Made by a program: the position numbers and the translations under genes | Notes under the pieces: generated by a model | Database searches by the model: none | What the model saw: only the letters and a program-made list of their open reading frames with translations | Told to the model about the DNA's origin: nothing | Part shown: one piece after another, positions 24,378-35,131 of the stretch | Position numbering within the stretch: the stretch's first letter is position 1 | Layout of the letters: each line of letters opens with the position of its first letter | Source: Schauerella fraxinea | GTDB taxonomy: Bacteria > Pseudomonadota > Gammaproteobacteria > Burkholderiales > Burkholderiaceae_B | Assembly: GCA_030849965.1 (NCBI GenBank) | Contig: JAVDKL010000004.1 | Coordinates: forward strand, 62,001 to 126,000 | DNA: 64,000 nucleotides | Direction: 5' to 3'

Positions 24378-25316
24378 TTAAAGACGGCCGAGCAGCAAGA
24401 ACTCCATCAGCGCTTTTTGCGCATGCAGACGGTTTTCGGCTTCGTCCCACACCACGCTCTGCGGGCCGTCGATCACCTCGCCGGTGACTTCTTCACCGCG
24501 ATGCGCCGGCAGGCAGTGCATGAACAGCGCCTGCGGATCGGCCGCGGCCATCAGTTCGGCATCCACGCACCAATCGGCGAAAGCCTTCAGGCGTTCGGCG
24601 TTTTCGTCTTCGTAGCCCATGCTGGTCCACACGTCGGTGGTGACCAGGTGCGCGCCGCGGCAGGCTTCGAGCGGATCGTCGAATTGCTTCAGCACCCCGG
24701 GGGCGGGCGTGCCGATGCGAGCGGCGTCGAGTTCATATCCGGGGGGCGTGGACACATGCAGCGTGAAGCCGAGCATTTCGGCGGCCTGCAGCCACGTGTA
24801 GGACATGTTGTTGGCGTCGCCGATCCAGGCCACCGTCTTACCGGCAATGTCGCCACGATGCTCGATGAACGTGAAGATGTCGGCCACGATCTGGCAGGGG
24901 TGGAATTCGTTGGTCAGGCCATTGATGACCGGCACGCGCGAATGGGCCGCGAAGCGTTCGATGCGTTCCTGTTCGAATGTGCGGATCATGATGACGTCGA
25001 CCATGCGCGAAATGACGCGTGCCGTGTCTTCGATGGGTTCGGAGCGGCCCAACTGCGAATCGTTGGTGGTGAGGTGAATCACCGATCCGCCCATTTGATA
25101 CATGCCGGCTTCGAACGAGACGCGCGTGCGCGTGCTGGCTTTCTCGAACACCATCGCAAGGGTGCGGTCGTGCAGCGTGAGGTGCGGCTCGTAGCGCTTG
25201 AATTTGTCTTTGATGACGCGTGCACGATCCAGCACATAGCTGAGTTCTGCGGCCGACAGGTCGCGCAGTTGAAGGAAATGCCGCAGCGGGCCAGTGGTAG
25301 GCGTAGGGGGAGTCAT
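24378..25316 (-). CDS. argF: Ornithine carbamoyltransferase
   Basis: 312 aa. Converts ornithine and carbamoyl phosphate to citrulline in arginine synthesis. Motifs: STRTR (carbamoyl-phosphate site), HPCQ, and FMHCLPAHRGEEV (ornithine site with catalytic Cys). Start set at the ATG at 25316 (MTPPTPTTG), 20 bp after the argD stop; an upstream in-frame extension overlaps argD and is not conserved-looking. The second gene of the argD-argF pair on the minus strand. Confidence 0.96.
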   Translation of the reverse strand: MTPPTPTTGPLRHFLQLRDLSAAELSYVLDRARVIKDKFKRYEPHLTLHDRTLAMVFEKASTRTRVSFEAGMYQMGGSVIHLTTNDSQLGRSEPIEDTARVISRMVDVIMIRTFEQERIERFAAHSRVPVINGLTNEFHPCQIVADIFTFIEHRGDIAGKTVAWIGDANNMSYTWLQAAEMLGFTLHVSTPPGYELDAARIGTPAPGVLKQFDDPLEACRGAHLVTTDVWTSMGYEDENAERLKAFADWCVDAELMAAADPQALFMHCLPAHRGEEVTGEVIDGPQSVVWDEAENRLHAQKALMEFLLLGRL

Positions 25317-25336
25317 GATCGTTGCTTTATGCGTTT

Positions 25337-26512
25337 TTATTCGGCGAGGAATTGTTTGATGAGCGGAATGAGGATCTCTGCCAGTTGATCGGCTTGATCG
25401 CTCGTCAAAATCAGCGGCGGCAAGAGGCGCACGACGCGGTCGCGTGTGACGTTGATCAACAGGCCGGCCTCGAGCGCGCGGGTGACCAGCACGCCGCACG
25501 GCCGGTCGAGCTCGATGCCGAGCATCAGGCCCCAGCCTCGCACCTCGGTCACACCGGTCACGTTGGCCAAGCCCTCGGTTAGGCGGCGGTGCAGGTGGGC
25601 TCCGACAGTTTCGGCATTGGCGAGCAGTTGATCGTGTTCAAGGGTATCCAGCACGGCAAGGCCTGCGGCGCACACGAGCGGTCCACCACCGAAGGTAGTG
25701 CCGTGGCTGCCCGGGGTGAGCACATTTGCGGCAGGGCCAGTCGCGACCATGGCGCCGATTGGCACGCCACCCCCGAGACCCTTGGCCAGCGTCATCACGT
25801 CCGGCTTGATATCGGCCCATTGGTGAGCAAACCATTTACCGGTGCGGCCGATGCCCGACTGCACTTCGTCGATCATCAGCAGCCAGCCGCGTTCGGTGCA
25901 CAGCTTGCGCAGGGCTTGCAAGTAGGAAATGTCGGACGGGCGAATACCGCCTTCGCCTTGCAGTACTTCGAGCAGCACGGCATTGACGCGCGGCTCGCGG
26001 TCGCCAGCTTGCACCACGGCATCGAGATCGTTGTACTTGACCTGGATGAAGCCGGTGGGCAAGGGTTCGAAACCCTTGCGCGCCTTTTCGCTGCCGGTGG
26101 CCGCCAGCGTGCCAAGCGTGCGGCCGTGCCACGACGAATCCATCGTGATGATGTGGGCATGGGTATTGCCGTTCTTGTAGCCGTGATAACGGGCAAGTTT
26201 GATCGCGGCCTCATTGGCTTCCGAGCCGCTGTTGGCGAACGCGACTTCTTCCATGCCCGACAGTTGCGCGATGCGCTCGGCCAATGCGGTCTGCTGTGGC
26301 ACCTCGTAAATATTGGACGTGTGAATGACGCGCGCGGCTTGTTCGCTGATGGCGGCAACCAACTTCGGATGGGCGTGTCCAAGACACGACACCCCAATAC
26401 CGGCCAGGCCATCGAGATATCGTCGTCCCTGCGCATCCCATAGCCAGACCCCTTCGCCGTGCGTAAACGCCACGGGAAGACGAGAGTAAATCGAGATGAG
26501 CGGTGAGGACAC
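25337..26512 (-). CDS. argD: Acetylornithine aminotransferase
   Basis: 391-aa class III PLP aminotransferase of arginine synthesis (also able to serve lysine synthesis in some species). The cofactor Lys lies in MTLAKGLGGGVPIGAM, the PLP Asp in MIDEVQSGIGRTG, and NSGSEANEAAIKLAR is the phosphate-binding block. A GTG start at 26512 is chosen because GGAG lies 6 nt upstream and relatives begin at this point (MSSPL...); an ATG further upstream has no RBS. Upstream of argF and divergent from the DUF3579 gene. Confidence 0.95.
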   Translation of the reverse strand: MSSPLISIYSRLPVAFTHGEGVWLWDAQGRRYLDGLAGIGVSCLGHAHPKLVAAISEQAARVIHTSNIYEVPQQTALAERIAQLSGMEEVAFANSGSEANEAAIKLARYHGYKNGNTHAHIITMDSSWHGRTLGTLAATGSEKARKGFEPLPTGFIQVKYNDLDAVVQAGDREPRVNAVLLEVLQGEGGIRPSDISYLQALRKLCTERGWLLMIDEVQSGIGRTGKWFAHQWADIKPDVMTLAKGLGGGVPIGAMVATGPAANVLTPGSHGTTFGGGPLVCAAGLAVLDTLEHDQLLANAETVGAHLHRRLTEGLANVTGVTEVRGWGLMLGIELDRPCGVLVTRALEAGLLINVTRDRVVRLLPPLILTSDQADQLAEILIPLIKQFLAE

Positions 26513-26652
26513 GTTGTACTCCACAAAAAAGCTGCACGCCTTCCGGATTGAGGCGTGCAAGGCCCGAAAAGGGTCAATCATATACAATCCGCGGCGCGGG
26601 CCACAGGTTCGAAGTGCCGGATGATCGGCGCGCAGGAGGCCATCGGTAGACT

Positions 26653-26943
26653 ATGACACAAGGCGTTCGACAATTCGTGATCCACGGCGTGACGCTTGAC
26701 GGCGCACGGTTCCGTCCCAGCGATTGGGCGGAGCGTCTCGCCGGCGTCATGTCGCAATTCAAACCCCCGGGCATGGCCAAGAGCCATCTGACCTATTCGC
26801 CGTACGTATTGCCGTTGGTGATCGACGGCGTGCGCGGCATCGTCGTCGACGAGCGGCTGCGCGAGCTGGAACCGTTGGCGTACAAGTTCGTCGTCGACTT
26901 CGCGACCGACAACAATCTCAAGACCGAATCACGCACGCTTTAA
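26653..26943 (+). CDS. DUF3579 family protein
   Basis: 96-aa small cytoplasmic protein of a family restricted largely to betaproteobacteria (GVTLDGARFRPSDWAERLAGV and YSPYVLPLVIDGVRGIVVD are characteristic). It is regularly found next to arginine genes or rpsT in this group, but its function is not established. Divergent from argD over 140 bp. The segment from its stop to 27114 shows no gene. Confidence 0.85.
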   Translation: MTQGVRQFVIHGVTLDGARFRPSDWAERLAGVMSQFKPPGMAKSHLTYSPYVLPLVIDGVRGIVVDERLRELEPLAYKFVVDFATDNNLKTESRTL

Positions 26944-27114
26944 ACGACGCCTGAGGCCCGCAATGGGTTCAGCGTGGTCGCAGGGCGTGTTGCGCATCGA
27001 TCGCGCGATATAGCGCGCTCTGGTGCATTGCAACACGGGTCATCCACGCATCATTGCCATCCGCGTCCGATTCGAAGCGTCAACCTCGATCGGCGCGCGG
27101 CTTGGCCAGCGGTC

Positions 27115-28068
27115 CTAGACCGGCGTGACGACCTTGCCCGTGTCGAAGTAGGCCTTCAGGTTATCCAGCATCAGATTTTCCATATCCAGGCGCGTTTCGC
27201 GCGTGGCGCTGCCGATATGCGGCAACACGACGGCGCGGTCGGTTTCGCGCAAGAATGCCGGCACCTTCGGCTCAGCCTCGAACACATCCAACGCCGCGCC
27301 GCCGAGCTTGCCGTTTTGCAGCGCCTCAACCAACGCGGTTTCGTCGATGACGGGGCCGCGCGCAATATTGATGATGACGCCTTCGGGGCCGAGCGCCTCG
27401 AGCACGGCTTTTGAAATCAGACCGCGCGTTTCGGGGCCGCCCACGGTGGCGACCACCAGGAAGTCAGCCCACTTGGCCAGCGACTCCAGCGACGCTTCGT
27501 AGCCGTAGTCGACATCCTTGCGCTCGCGTCGGTTGTGATAACGCACGTCCATGTCGAAGCCCAAGCCGCGGCGGGCAATGGCTTCGCCGATGCGGCCCAG
27601 CCCGACCACGCCCAGCTTTTTGCCGGAAACACGCGATCCCAGCGGAATGCTGCCGTGCACCTGGCCCCAGCGTTCGGCGCGGACGAAACGCTCGCCTTCG
27701 CCGATGCGGCGGGCTTGCGCGATGAGCAGGCCCCATGCGAGATCCGCGACGCAGTCCGTGAGCACGTCGGGCGTATTGCTGACTTGAATGCCGCGCTTTT
27801 TCGCGGCTTCGACGTCGATGGTCTCGTAGCCGACGCCCCAACTGCAAATGGCTTTCAAGTCGGGCAGGGCGTCCATGGTGGCCGCGTCGCAGCCATAGGT
27901 GGCCGACGTCACCAGCGCTTCTACGCCGGCGCCTGACGCTTTGAGCGCTGCCGCGCGATCGTCCGCTTTCCAGAGCGGGAAGATATCGTAGGACTCGGCG
28001 AGTCGTTCGTTGGCGGAGGGCGAACCGGCATAGTTGCCGACTTGGATCACGCGGGGCTTGGCAGTCAT
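27115..28068 (-). CDS. D-isomer-specific 2-hydroxyacid dehydrogenase
   Basis: 317-aa NAD(P)-dependent dehydrogenase, likely a hydroxypyruvate/glyoxylate reductase-type enzyme. The Rossmann motif GVVGLGRIGEAIARR (about 147-161), the catalytic Arg near NIARGPVIDE, the Glu in DVFEAEP and the His in VVLPHIGSATRETR give the Arg-Glu-His triad. HNRRERKD after the glycine motif carries Arg residues where NADPH-users have them, so NADPH preference is possible. Monocistronic between the arginine genes and rpsT. Confidence 0.9.
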   Translation of the reverse strand: MTAKPRVIQVGNYAGSPSANERLAESYDIFPLWKADDRAAALKASGAGVEALVTSATYGCDAATMDALPDLKAICSWGVGYETIDVEAAKKRGIQVSNTPDVLTDCVADLAWGLLIAQARRIGEGERFVRAERWGQVHGSIPLGSRVSGKKLGVVGLGRIGEAIARRGLGFDMDVRYHNRRERKDVDYGYEASLESLAKWADFLVVATVGGPETRGLISKAVLEALGPEGVIINIARGPVIDETALVEALQNGKLGGAALDVFEAEPKVPAFLRETDRAVVLPHIGSATRETRLDMENLMLDNLKAYFDTGKVVTPV

Positions 28069-28124
28069 GGAAAAAGAACCCTTCTTCGTTGAGTGAAGAC
28101 CGATTCTATCTCGACGCGCCCATG

Positions 28125-28154
28125 AAAAAAGACGCCATGTAGGCGTCTTTTCTT
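28125..28154. terminator. Terminator of rpsT
   Basis: AAAAAAGACGCC and GGCGTCTTTTCTT form a stem with a 5-nt loop and A/T-rich flanks on both sides. It can end leftward transcription of rpsT, about 145 nt past its stop. Confidence 0.85.
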
Positions 28155-28297
28155 GCGTTAGCGCAGCGATGCGATTGACGCAGCCGATGTTTGGGCACCG
28201 GCAATGGCTTGCCGAATTCAGAACATCCGGTTAAACGTCGGCACGGCGTCGAATGAACGACGGCAGCGTGACGACGGTTGCGCGGACATCCGCCTTA

Positions 28298-28561
28298 TTA
28301 GGCGATTGCCTTGACGGCGGCAGCCAAGCGGCTCTTGTGGCGAGCAGCTTTGTTCTTGTGAATGATGTTCTTGTCGGCCACGCGGTCGATGACGCTGGTG
28401 GCTTTTTGGAACACTTCAGTTGCGGCAGCCTTGTCACCAGCGGCGATAGCTTGACGCACACGCTTGATCGAGGTGCGCAGCATCGAGCGCAGGCTCGAGT
28501 TGTGCTTGTTGCGCTCGACTGATTGGCGGGCGCGCTTGCGGGCTTGGGCAGTATTGGCCAT
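28298..28561 (-). CDS. rpsT: 30S ribosomal protein S20
   Basis: 87-aa basic primary rRNA-binding protein of the 30S body. [21 protein letters not shown] and the C-terminal [19 protein letters not shown] are the S20 signatures. It has its own strong promoter and a terminator, so it forms a single-gene unit. In S20 the level is normally set by translational feedback; nothing in this leader shows it directly. Confidence 0.98.
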   Translation of the reverse strand: MANTAQARKRARQSVERNKHNSSLRSMLRTSIKRVRQAIAAGDKAAATEVFQKATSVIDRVADKNIIHKNKAARHKSRLAAAVKAIA

Positions 28562-28596
28562 GTGTCTTTAGAAAGTTGAATTCGGCAAAGCAGAAA

Positions 28597-28624
28597 AGTA
28601 TAGCAAGTTTGGCCCCGATTGCAA
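28597..28624 (-). promoter_or_regulatory. Sigma-70 promoter of rpsT
   Basis: On the minus strand TTGCAA (28624-28619), a 16-bp spacer ending in TGC, and TATACT (28602-28597): an extended -10 promoter about 36 bp upstream of the start codon, as expected for a ribosomal protein gene. Confidence 0.75.
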
Positions 28625-28680
28625 TAGCTTGCGCGCCGATCGGGGCGCAAATGCCCGTTGCGACGGGTATTTTGTGGTGC

Positions 28681-29667
28681 TTATGCCGTACGACGCTCGA
28701 TCAGGACGATCAATGGCGTGTATTGGGTAAGCGTAATCGGCAATGCGCCGGCAAGCAACGCCAATGTGGCTGCAGGGTCGTCGAGGGAGAACGTACCGGT
28801 CACCCGCACGGCGCCGGCCGCAGCCGAAATTCGCAGCATGCCGTAGTGGTATGGCCGCAAGGCGCTGACGATATCGGCCAGCGGGCGGCCGCGCACGGTA
28901 ACCATCCCATGCTCCCAGGCCGCCTCGTCGATCAGAGAATCGCGAGGCTGATCGACCATGTTGGCGTCGAATCGCGCGCCGACGCCGGCCGGCACGGTGC
29001 CGCGGGCGCCCGAGCGCGTCACGATCTCGACTGAGTGTTCGTGCACCGCCACCAGTGTGCGCTGCATCTCCTGGCGGACCATGTAGTCGGTGCCCAACGC
29101 GCGTACCGTGCCTTCGGCAGTGTGCACCGCAAAAGGCCGCTGGGCATCGGGTGCCACCACCGCGCGGATGGCGCCTTCGCGCAGATGAATGTTGCGTGTG
29201 CCTTCGCTGAAGTCGATGTCGACGACCGAGCGGGCGTCCAGTAGCAGTCGGCTACCGTCCTGCAGGGCCACCTGGCGCCGTTGGCGCGTGGCCGTCACGT
29301 GGTCGGCGTCGATGCCTTCCAGTGGATAACGCAGATTGACGGCCGCGGCGATGCCGGCAAGCGAAAGCCCGCCAACCGCCGTCTGCAGAAAGCGCCGGCG
29401 CCATTGAACTGGGCGGTGCTTGATCGTGCCAGACGAGAGGTCGGCGGGTGCGGGGTAATGTTCGGTCAGCCGGCCAAAGCTGTGGCCCAAGCCGGCGGCC
29501 AGATCCTGCCATGCTTTTTCGTGACGCGCGTCGGCGCGCCGCCAGGCCGAAAACGCTGTCATGTCCGTTTCATCGACGTGCTCAGACCGCAGCAGCAAGA
29601 GCCAATGCACGGCCTGATCGGCCAAGAGGGGCGTACGGGCGGGAGAGGTTGCCACGACAGGCATCAT
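28681..29667 (-). CDS. FecR-family anti-sigma/signal-transfer protein, no sigma factor adjacent
   Basis: 328 aa. FecR proteins sit in the inner membrane, bind an ECF sigma factor through an N-terminal cytoplasmic domain, and receive a signal from a TonB receptor through a periplasmic FecR domain. Seen here: the N-terminal DUF4880-like helix bundle (about 14-60, with FSAWRRADARHEKAW); a twin-arginine-like RRRFL (about 90-94) ahead of one hydrophobic segment; the FecR domain (about 130-240); and a C-terminal secretin/TonB short domain (about 250-325). Start at the MM pair (29667). Odd: no fecI-type sigma gene or TonB receptor is adjacent, and it lies between rpsT and murJ. Confidence 0.88.
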   Translation of the reverse strand: MMPVVATSPARTPLLADQAVHWLLLLRSEHVDETDMTAFSAWRRADARHEKAWQDLAAGLGHSFGRLTEHYPAPADLSSGTIKHRPVQWRRRFLQTAVGGLSLAGIAAAVNLRYPLEGIDADHVTATRQRRQVALQDGSRLLLDARSVVDIDFSEGTRNIHLREGAIRAVVAPDAQRPFAVHTAEGTVRALGTDYMVRQEMQRTLVAVHEHSVEIVTRSGARGTVPAGVGARFDANMVDQPRDSLIDEAAWEHGMVTVRGRPLADIVSALRPYHYGMLRISAAAGAVRVTGTFSLDDPAATLALLAGALPITLTQYTPLIVLIERRTA

Positions 29668-29819
29668 CGATAAAAACGTTTCAACTTGTGAAATAGTATA
29701 AGTGTTTCCACGTGACGCGAGCAGGCATACCCGAGATCCGGCGAAATTCTCCTTTTTTGGGGCTTGGGCTGCGGTGGCCGTGGCGTTTCGGCACACCGCT
29801 ATGAGGATAAGCGGGCCGC

Positions 29820-31388
29820 TCAGCCCTGCGCGGTGCGTCCCGCCCGGGCAAAGTCGCGACGGCGAAAGCCACATGCGGCCAGCAAACCGAAATAGACGAT
29901 TGCGCTCAGTCCCACTACGCCGGCGAGCCACAGGATGCGCATGCCGGGCTGTGCGTGCAGCGCGATCCAGTCGACGTAGGTATTGGCCGCGACCAATAGC
30001 GCGGAAACGCCAATCAAGGCCGGCAGCAGGCGAAGGCTGAAACTCAGCCAAGCGGCCTGGGGTTGATAGATGCCGCGGCGGCGCAAGCCGATCAAGAGGG
30101 CAAGCGCGTTCAGGCAGGCGCCCAAACCGATAGCCAAGGCGAGTCCGGCATGCCCCAGACGCGGCACCAGCATGAGATTGAATACTTGCGTGGCGATCAA
30201 CACGACGATGGCGATGCGCACGGGCGTACGGATGTCTTGCCGGGCGTAAAACCCGGGGGCCAGGATTTTGACGGCAAGCAGGCCAATCAATCCTACCGAA
30301 TAAGCCATCACGGCCAAGCGGGTTTGTTCGACGTCGCCCGCAGCAAACTTGCCGTAATTGAAGAGGGTGGCCACCAGTCCTTCGGAAAGCAAGGCGAGGC
30401 CCAGCGCAGCGGGTAGCCCGAGCAACAGCACCAGTCGCAAGCCCCAGTCGAGCAGGGCGCTGTAGCCGTCAGAATCATCCCGCGCGTGAGCGGCCGACAG
30501 GCTCGGCAGCAACACGGTACCCAGCGCCACGCCCAACAAGGCGGTAGGAAATTCCATCAGCCTGTCGGCATATGAAAGCCAGGTCACACTGCCTTGCGTG
30601 AGCCACGTCGCGATATTGGTGTTGATCAAGAGCGAAATCTGCGCCACCGATACGCCGAGAGTGGCCGGTCCCATCTGGCGCAGAATACGTTTGACGGTGG
30701 GGTCCGCCCACGCCTCACGTACGCGCAGCGAATACCGCGGCAGAAGCCCGATGCGGGACAAAGCAATCCATTGGATCGCGAGCTGGGCGACGCCGCCCAC
30801 CATCACACCGATCGCCAGCGCATAAACGGGAATGTCGTAGCGGGGCGCGAGCCAGATGCAGGCCGCAATCATCGAGAGATTGAGCAGGACAGGCGTGAAA
30901 GCCGGTACGGCAAAGCGTCGCCAGGTGTTGAGCACACCCGAGGCGAAGGCCGTGAGCGACATGCAGACGATGTAGGGAAACATCATCCGCGTCATCCAGA
31001 CGGCGGCATTGAATTCGGGTTCGCGCGCGGCCTTGCGCAATCCGCTGGCCATGGCGCTCACCACCCAGGGCGCGGCGATGATGCCGATCACGGTGACGGC
31101 CATCAATACGACCGTCAACAGCAACGCCACGCGATCGAGCAGCGTGCGAACCTCTTCATCGGTGCGGTTGGTGCGAGCGGCGCCGAGGATGGGCACGAAC
31201 GCTTGTGAGAAGGCGCCTTCGGCAAACAGCCGTCGCAACAGATTGGGAATGCGAAACGCGACCCAGAATGCGTCGGTAAAGGCGCCGGCGCCGAACGCGC
31301 GTGCGATAAGGACATCGCGCGCCAGACCCGTGATGCGAGAGATCAGGGTAAGGCTACTGATGGTCGCCGCAGAGCGGAACAAACCCAT
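29820..31388 (-). CDS. murJ: Lipid II flippase MurJ
   Basis: 522-aa inner-membrane MOP-superfamily transporter that flips lipid II to the periplasm for peptidoglycan synthesis. About 14 membrane segments are predicted by hydrophobicity. Family signatures include SSLTLISRITGLARDVLIARAFG, RRLFAEGAFSQAFVP, ASGVLNTWRRFAVPAFTPVLLN and LPSLSAAHA; the essential Arg residues in helix-1 and the first loop are present. First after the envelope cluster on the minus strand, with the SDR gene upstream by 21 bp. Confidence 0.96.
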   Translation of the reverse strand: MGLFRSAATISSLTLISRITGLARDVLIARAFGAGAFTDAFWVAFRIPNLLRRLFAEGAFSQAFVPILGAARTNRTDEEVRTLLDRVALLLTVVLMAVTVIGIIAAPWVVSAMASGLRKAAREPEFNAAVWMTRMMFPYIVCMSLTAFASGVLNTWRRFAVPAFTPVLLNLSMIAACIWLAPRYDIPVYALAIGVMVGGVAQLAIQWIALSRIGLLPRYSLRVREAWADPTVKRILRQMGPATLGVSVAQISLLINTNIATWLTQGSVTWLSYADRLMEFPTALLGVALGTVLLPSLSAAHARDDSDGYSALLDWGLRLVLLLGLPAALGLALLSEGLVATLFNYGKFAAGDVEQTRLAVMAYSVGLIGLLAVKILAPGFYARQDIRTPVRIAIVVLIATQVFNLMLVPRLGHAGLALAIGLGACLNALALLIGLRRRGIYQPQAAWLSFSLRLLPALIGVSALLVAANTYVDWIALHAQPGMRILWLAGVVGLSAIVYFGLLAACGFRRRDFARAGRTAQG

Positions 31389-31409
31389 GGGACGACCGCC
31401 GATATTGCG

Positions 31410-32168
31410 TTATTTAGGGGGCATGCGGATCGCGCCGTCGAGACGAATCGTCTCGCCGTTGAGCATCTCGTTGGTGATGATGCTGTGCACGAGCTTGGCG
31501 TAATCTTCCGGGCGGCCCAGGCGCGAAGGGAACGGAATGCTGGCGGCCAGCGAATCCTGCACCTCCTGCGGCATGCCGAACACCATCGGCGTGCCGAAGA
31601 TACCGGGGGCGATGGTCATGCAACGAATGCCGTTGCGTGCCAGGTCGCGCGCGATCGGCAACGTCATGCCTGCCACACCGGCTTTCGATGCCGCGTAGGC
31701 AGCCTGGCCGATCTGGCCATCGAACGCAGCCACGGATGCCGTGTTGATGAGCACGCCGCGCTCGCCCGTGGGCAAGGCTTCGTTGTTGCTCATGGCTTCG
31801 GCCGACAGGCGCATCATGTTGAAGCTGCCGATCAGGTTGATCGTGATGACCTTCGTAAAGAGGTCGAGGGCATGAGCGCCGTTCTTGCCGACGATCTTGG
31901 CGGCCGGTGCCACACCGGCGCAATTCACCAGACCGTAAAGCGGCCCGAGCGCCGTCGCGGCGGCCACGACGGCACGGCCATCGGCTTCCTGCGTGACATC
32001 GCAATGAACGTATTGCTGGCCCAATTCCTTGGCCAGCGCTTCGCCGGCGGCGTCCTGGACGTCGGCCAGGACGACCCGCGCGCCGTGCTCGGTCAGCATG
32101 CGCGCCGTGCCGGCGCCCAGTCCCGACGCGCCGCCGGTGACGATGAATACGTTGTTCTTGATGTCCAT
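31410..32168 (-). CDS. Short-chain dehydrogenase (type II 3-hydroxyacyl-CoA dehydrogenase-like)
   Basis: 252-aa SDR. NAD site [16 protein letters not shown] (about 10-25) with LADVQD after beta-2 favouring NADH; NNAG equivalent as LVNCAGVAP; the catalytic Ser in [11 protein letters not shown]; YxxxK as YAASK. The sequence around [25 protein letters not shown] resembles HSD17B10-type 3-hydroxyacyl-CoA dehydrogenases of fatty-acid or isoleucine oxidation. It is 21 bp downstream of adk, so it probably shares that transcript. Confidence 0.88.
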   Translation of the reverse strand: MDIKNNVFIVTGGASGLGAGTARMLTEHGARVVLADVQDAAGEALAKELGQQYVHCDVTQEADGRAVVAAATALGPLYGLVNCAGVAPAAKIVGKNGAHALDLFTKVITINLIGSFNMMRLSAEAMSNNEALPTGERGVLINTASVAAFDGQIGQAAYAASKAGVAGMTLPIARDLARNGIRCMTIAPGIFGTPMVFGMPQEVQDSLAASIPFPSRLGRPEDYAKLVHSIITNEMLNGETIRLDGAIRMPPK

Positions 32169-32189
32169 GCCTCGCTCCCTGAAAGAAAG

Positions 32190-33699
<1,510 letters not shown>

Positions 33700-33703
<4 letters not shown>

Positions 33704-33942
33704 GATGCGGGGGTATCTGACGGGGTGCCCGGCGTGCCGGGGGCAGCCTTAGCCGTTGCTGCGGGAGCGCTGGGCTCATCATCCAACTGTCGGGCTTCCG
33801 ACTCGAGCAGGATGGGAATGCCATCCCGAACAGGATAGGCCAAGCCGGCGCCGCGGCTGATCAGCTCGGATCGCGAACGATCGAACTGGAGTCGGCCTTT
33901 CGAGACCGGGCAAACGAGGATGTCGAGCAAGCGGGAGTCCAT
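33700..33942 (-). CDS. Trm112-family protein (YcaR-like)
   Basis: 80 aa with [43 protein letters not shown], the hallmark of bacterial Trm112/YcaR proteins, small factors thought to support methyltransferases and almost always located between lpxK and kdsB. Only one Cys of the Zn site remains (CPVSKG), as in E. coli YcaR. The tail (about 56-80) is Ala/Pro/Thr-rich and variable. Overlaps kdsB by 4 nt. Confidence 0.92.
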
Positions 33943-33951
33943 CCCCGGATT

Positions 33952-35118
33952 CTAAAACAGATTGGCGAGCGCGCGGGGCAAGCCGCTCGTTCGTTCGTCC
34001 GATTTGTCCAGCAGGACAAGCGTGTCGCGGCAGCCTATGGGGCCTGCCTTGGGCGCCAGTCCGTAGGGAAACTCAGCGGGCCGCTCGAGCTGCGCGCTGT
34101 GTTCGTAGAGACCGTCGATTTCCATGCGCAGATAGCGGGCGGCGCGGTCGGGGTAGGGCACGCCCATCGCCAGCAGAAATTGTGCGTACTCTGCATCGCA
34201 TTGATTTGCCGCGTAAAAATAGTCTTGCCCTGTGTACAGCGCGACCGACGGCGGCAGCAATTGCCTTGAGCGCTGGCCCTGCGCCAAAAAGAGCAAATAT
34301 CGTCCGCGGCTGGTGAACTCGTGCGGGGTGCCCGGCACGATGTCGATACGGCCTTGCGCGACGCCGATCTCGAACGGGTCGAACGTGGTGGTCACCGGGC
34401 CGCTCAAGCGCTCGAGCCGTTCCCGGGCGGCGGCGTCCAGGCGGGCGGCTAACGCGGGGTCGAGGCGTTTGCCGGCGATGCAAAACCGGCTCAACGCCTC
34501 GGCCGGCAGGTGCACGCCCACGGGCAAGTCGGCTCGGGGCAGGTTGATGGCCGTGTCGCCGCTGGTCAGCCATGTGCGCTGTTGCGTGCGGTTGGCGCAC
34601 GACATGAACCCCACATTTTTTGTATCGGTGTCGGGTTGCACGCGAAAGAGGTAAAGCTGCGGCGTAAACGCGTCCGGGATGTTCAGCGGCGCCCCTTTTG
34701 CGCGCAGCCACGCGGATGGCGGCGTCAGGTAGCGCGTCTGATGGGCGAGAATTGGCCCGAGATTGCCTACGTCAGGCGTGAGCGCCACCCTGCGCTCGAC
34801 GGTAATGGGGCGGGGCGATACAACGAGCGCCAGATAGATCAGCACCAGCAAAAGGGCGGCGCTCACCGGCCCAGGCAGCGACCGTTCGCGCAGGCGCGCC
34901 CAACCAAACGCCGCCAATTGCGAGCAAATCGTGGCCAGCACCAGCAGCACCAATGCATTGCTTTGCGATTGCGCGCCCATCGCCCAGCCATGGGGCAGGG
35001 AAAGTACGGCGTCGCCTCGGTGTCGCACGATCAGTGCCAACGCCAGCCACAGCAGACCGGCTATGCCGTGCATCCAAAGGGCTGCCCGAGCGCTCCGCGG
35101 CATCGCAGCCACCGTCAT
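33952..35118 (-). CDS. Unknown membrane protein inside the lpxK-kdsB operon
   Basis: 388 aa, not recognised. Three hydrophobic segments in the first 105 residues (about 14-32, 53-71, 83-101) are followed by a roughly 280-residue hydrophilic, presumably periplasmic domain with four well-spaced Cys (MSCANRT, RFCIAGK, NQCDAEY, IGCRDTL) that could form disulfides. Its domain has no motif I can name. It begins 13 bp after the lpxK stop and ends 9 bp before the Trm112 gene, so it is co-transcribed with Lipid A genes. A role in lipid A or envelope modification is only suggested by position. Confidence 0.8.
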   Translation of the reverse strand: MTVAAMPRSARAALWMHGIAGLLWLALALIVRHRGDAVLSLPHGWAMGAQSQSNALVLLVLATICSQLAAFGWARLRERSLPGPVSAALLLVLIYLALVVSPRPITVERRVALTPDVGNLGPILAHQTRYLTPPSAWLRAKGAPLNIPDAFTPQLYLFRVQPDTDTKNVGFMSCANRTQQRTWLTSGDTAINLPRADLPVGVHLPAEALSRFCIAGKRLDPALAARLDAAARERLERLSGPVTTTFDPFEIGVAQGRIDIVPGTPHEFTSRGRYLLFLAQGQRSRQLLPPSVALYTGQDYFYAANQCDAEYAQFLLAMGVPYPDRAARYLRMEIDGLYEHSAQLERPAEFPYGLAPKAGPIGCRDTLVLLDKSDERTSGLPRALANLF

Positions 35119-35131
35119 GAACGCCCCGTCA

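Noticed and set aside
24204-25388. 394-codon plus-strand frame opposite argF
   Set aside because: Antisense to a complete ornithine carbamoyltransferase; its composition (His, Arg, Gly) is typical of reverse-strand shadows.
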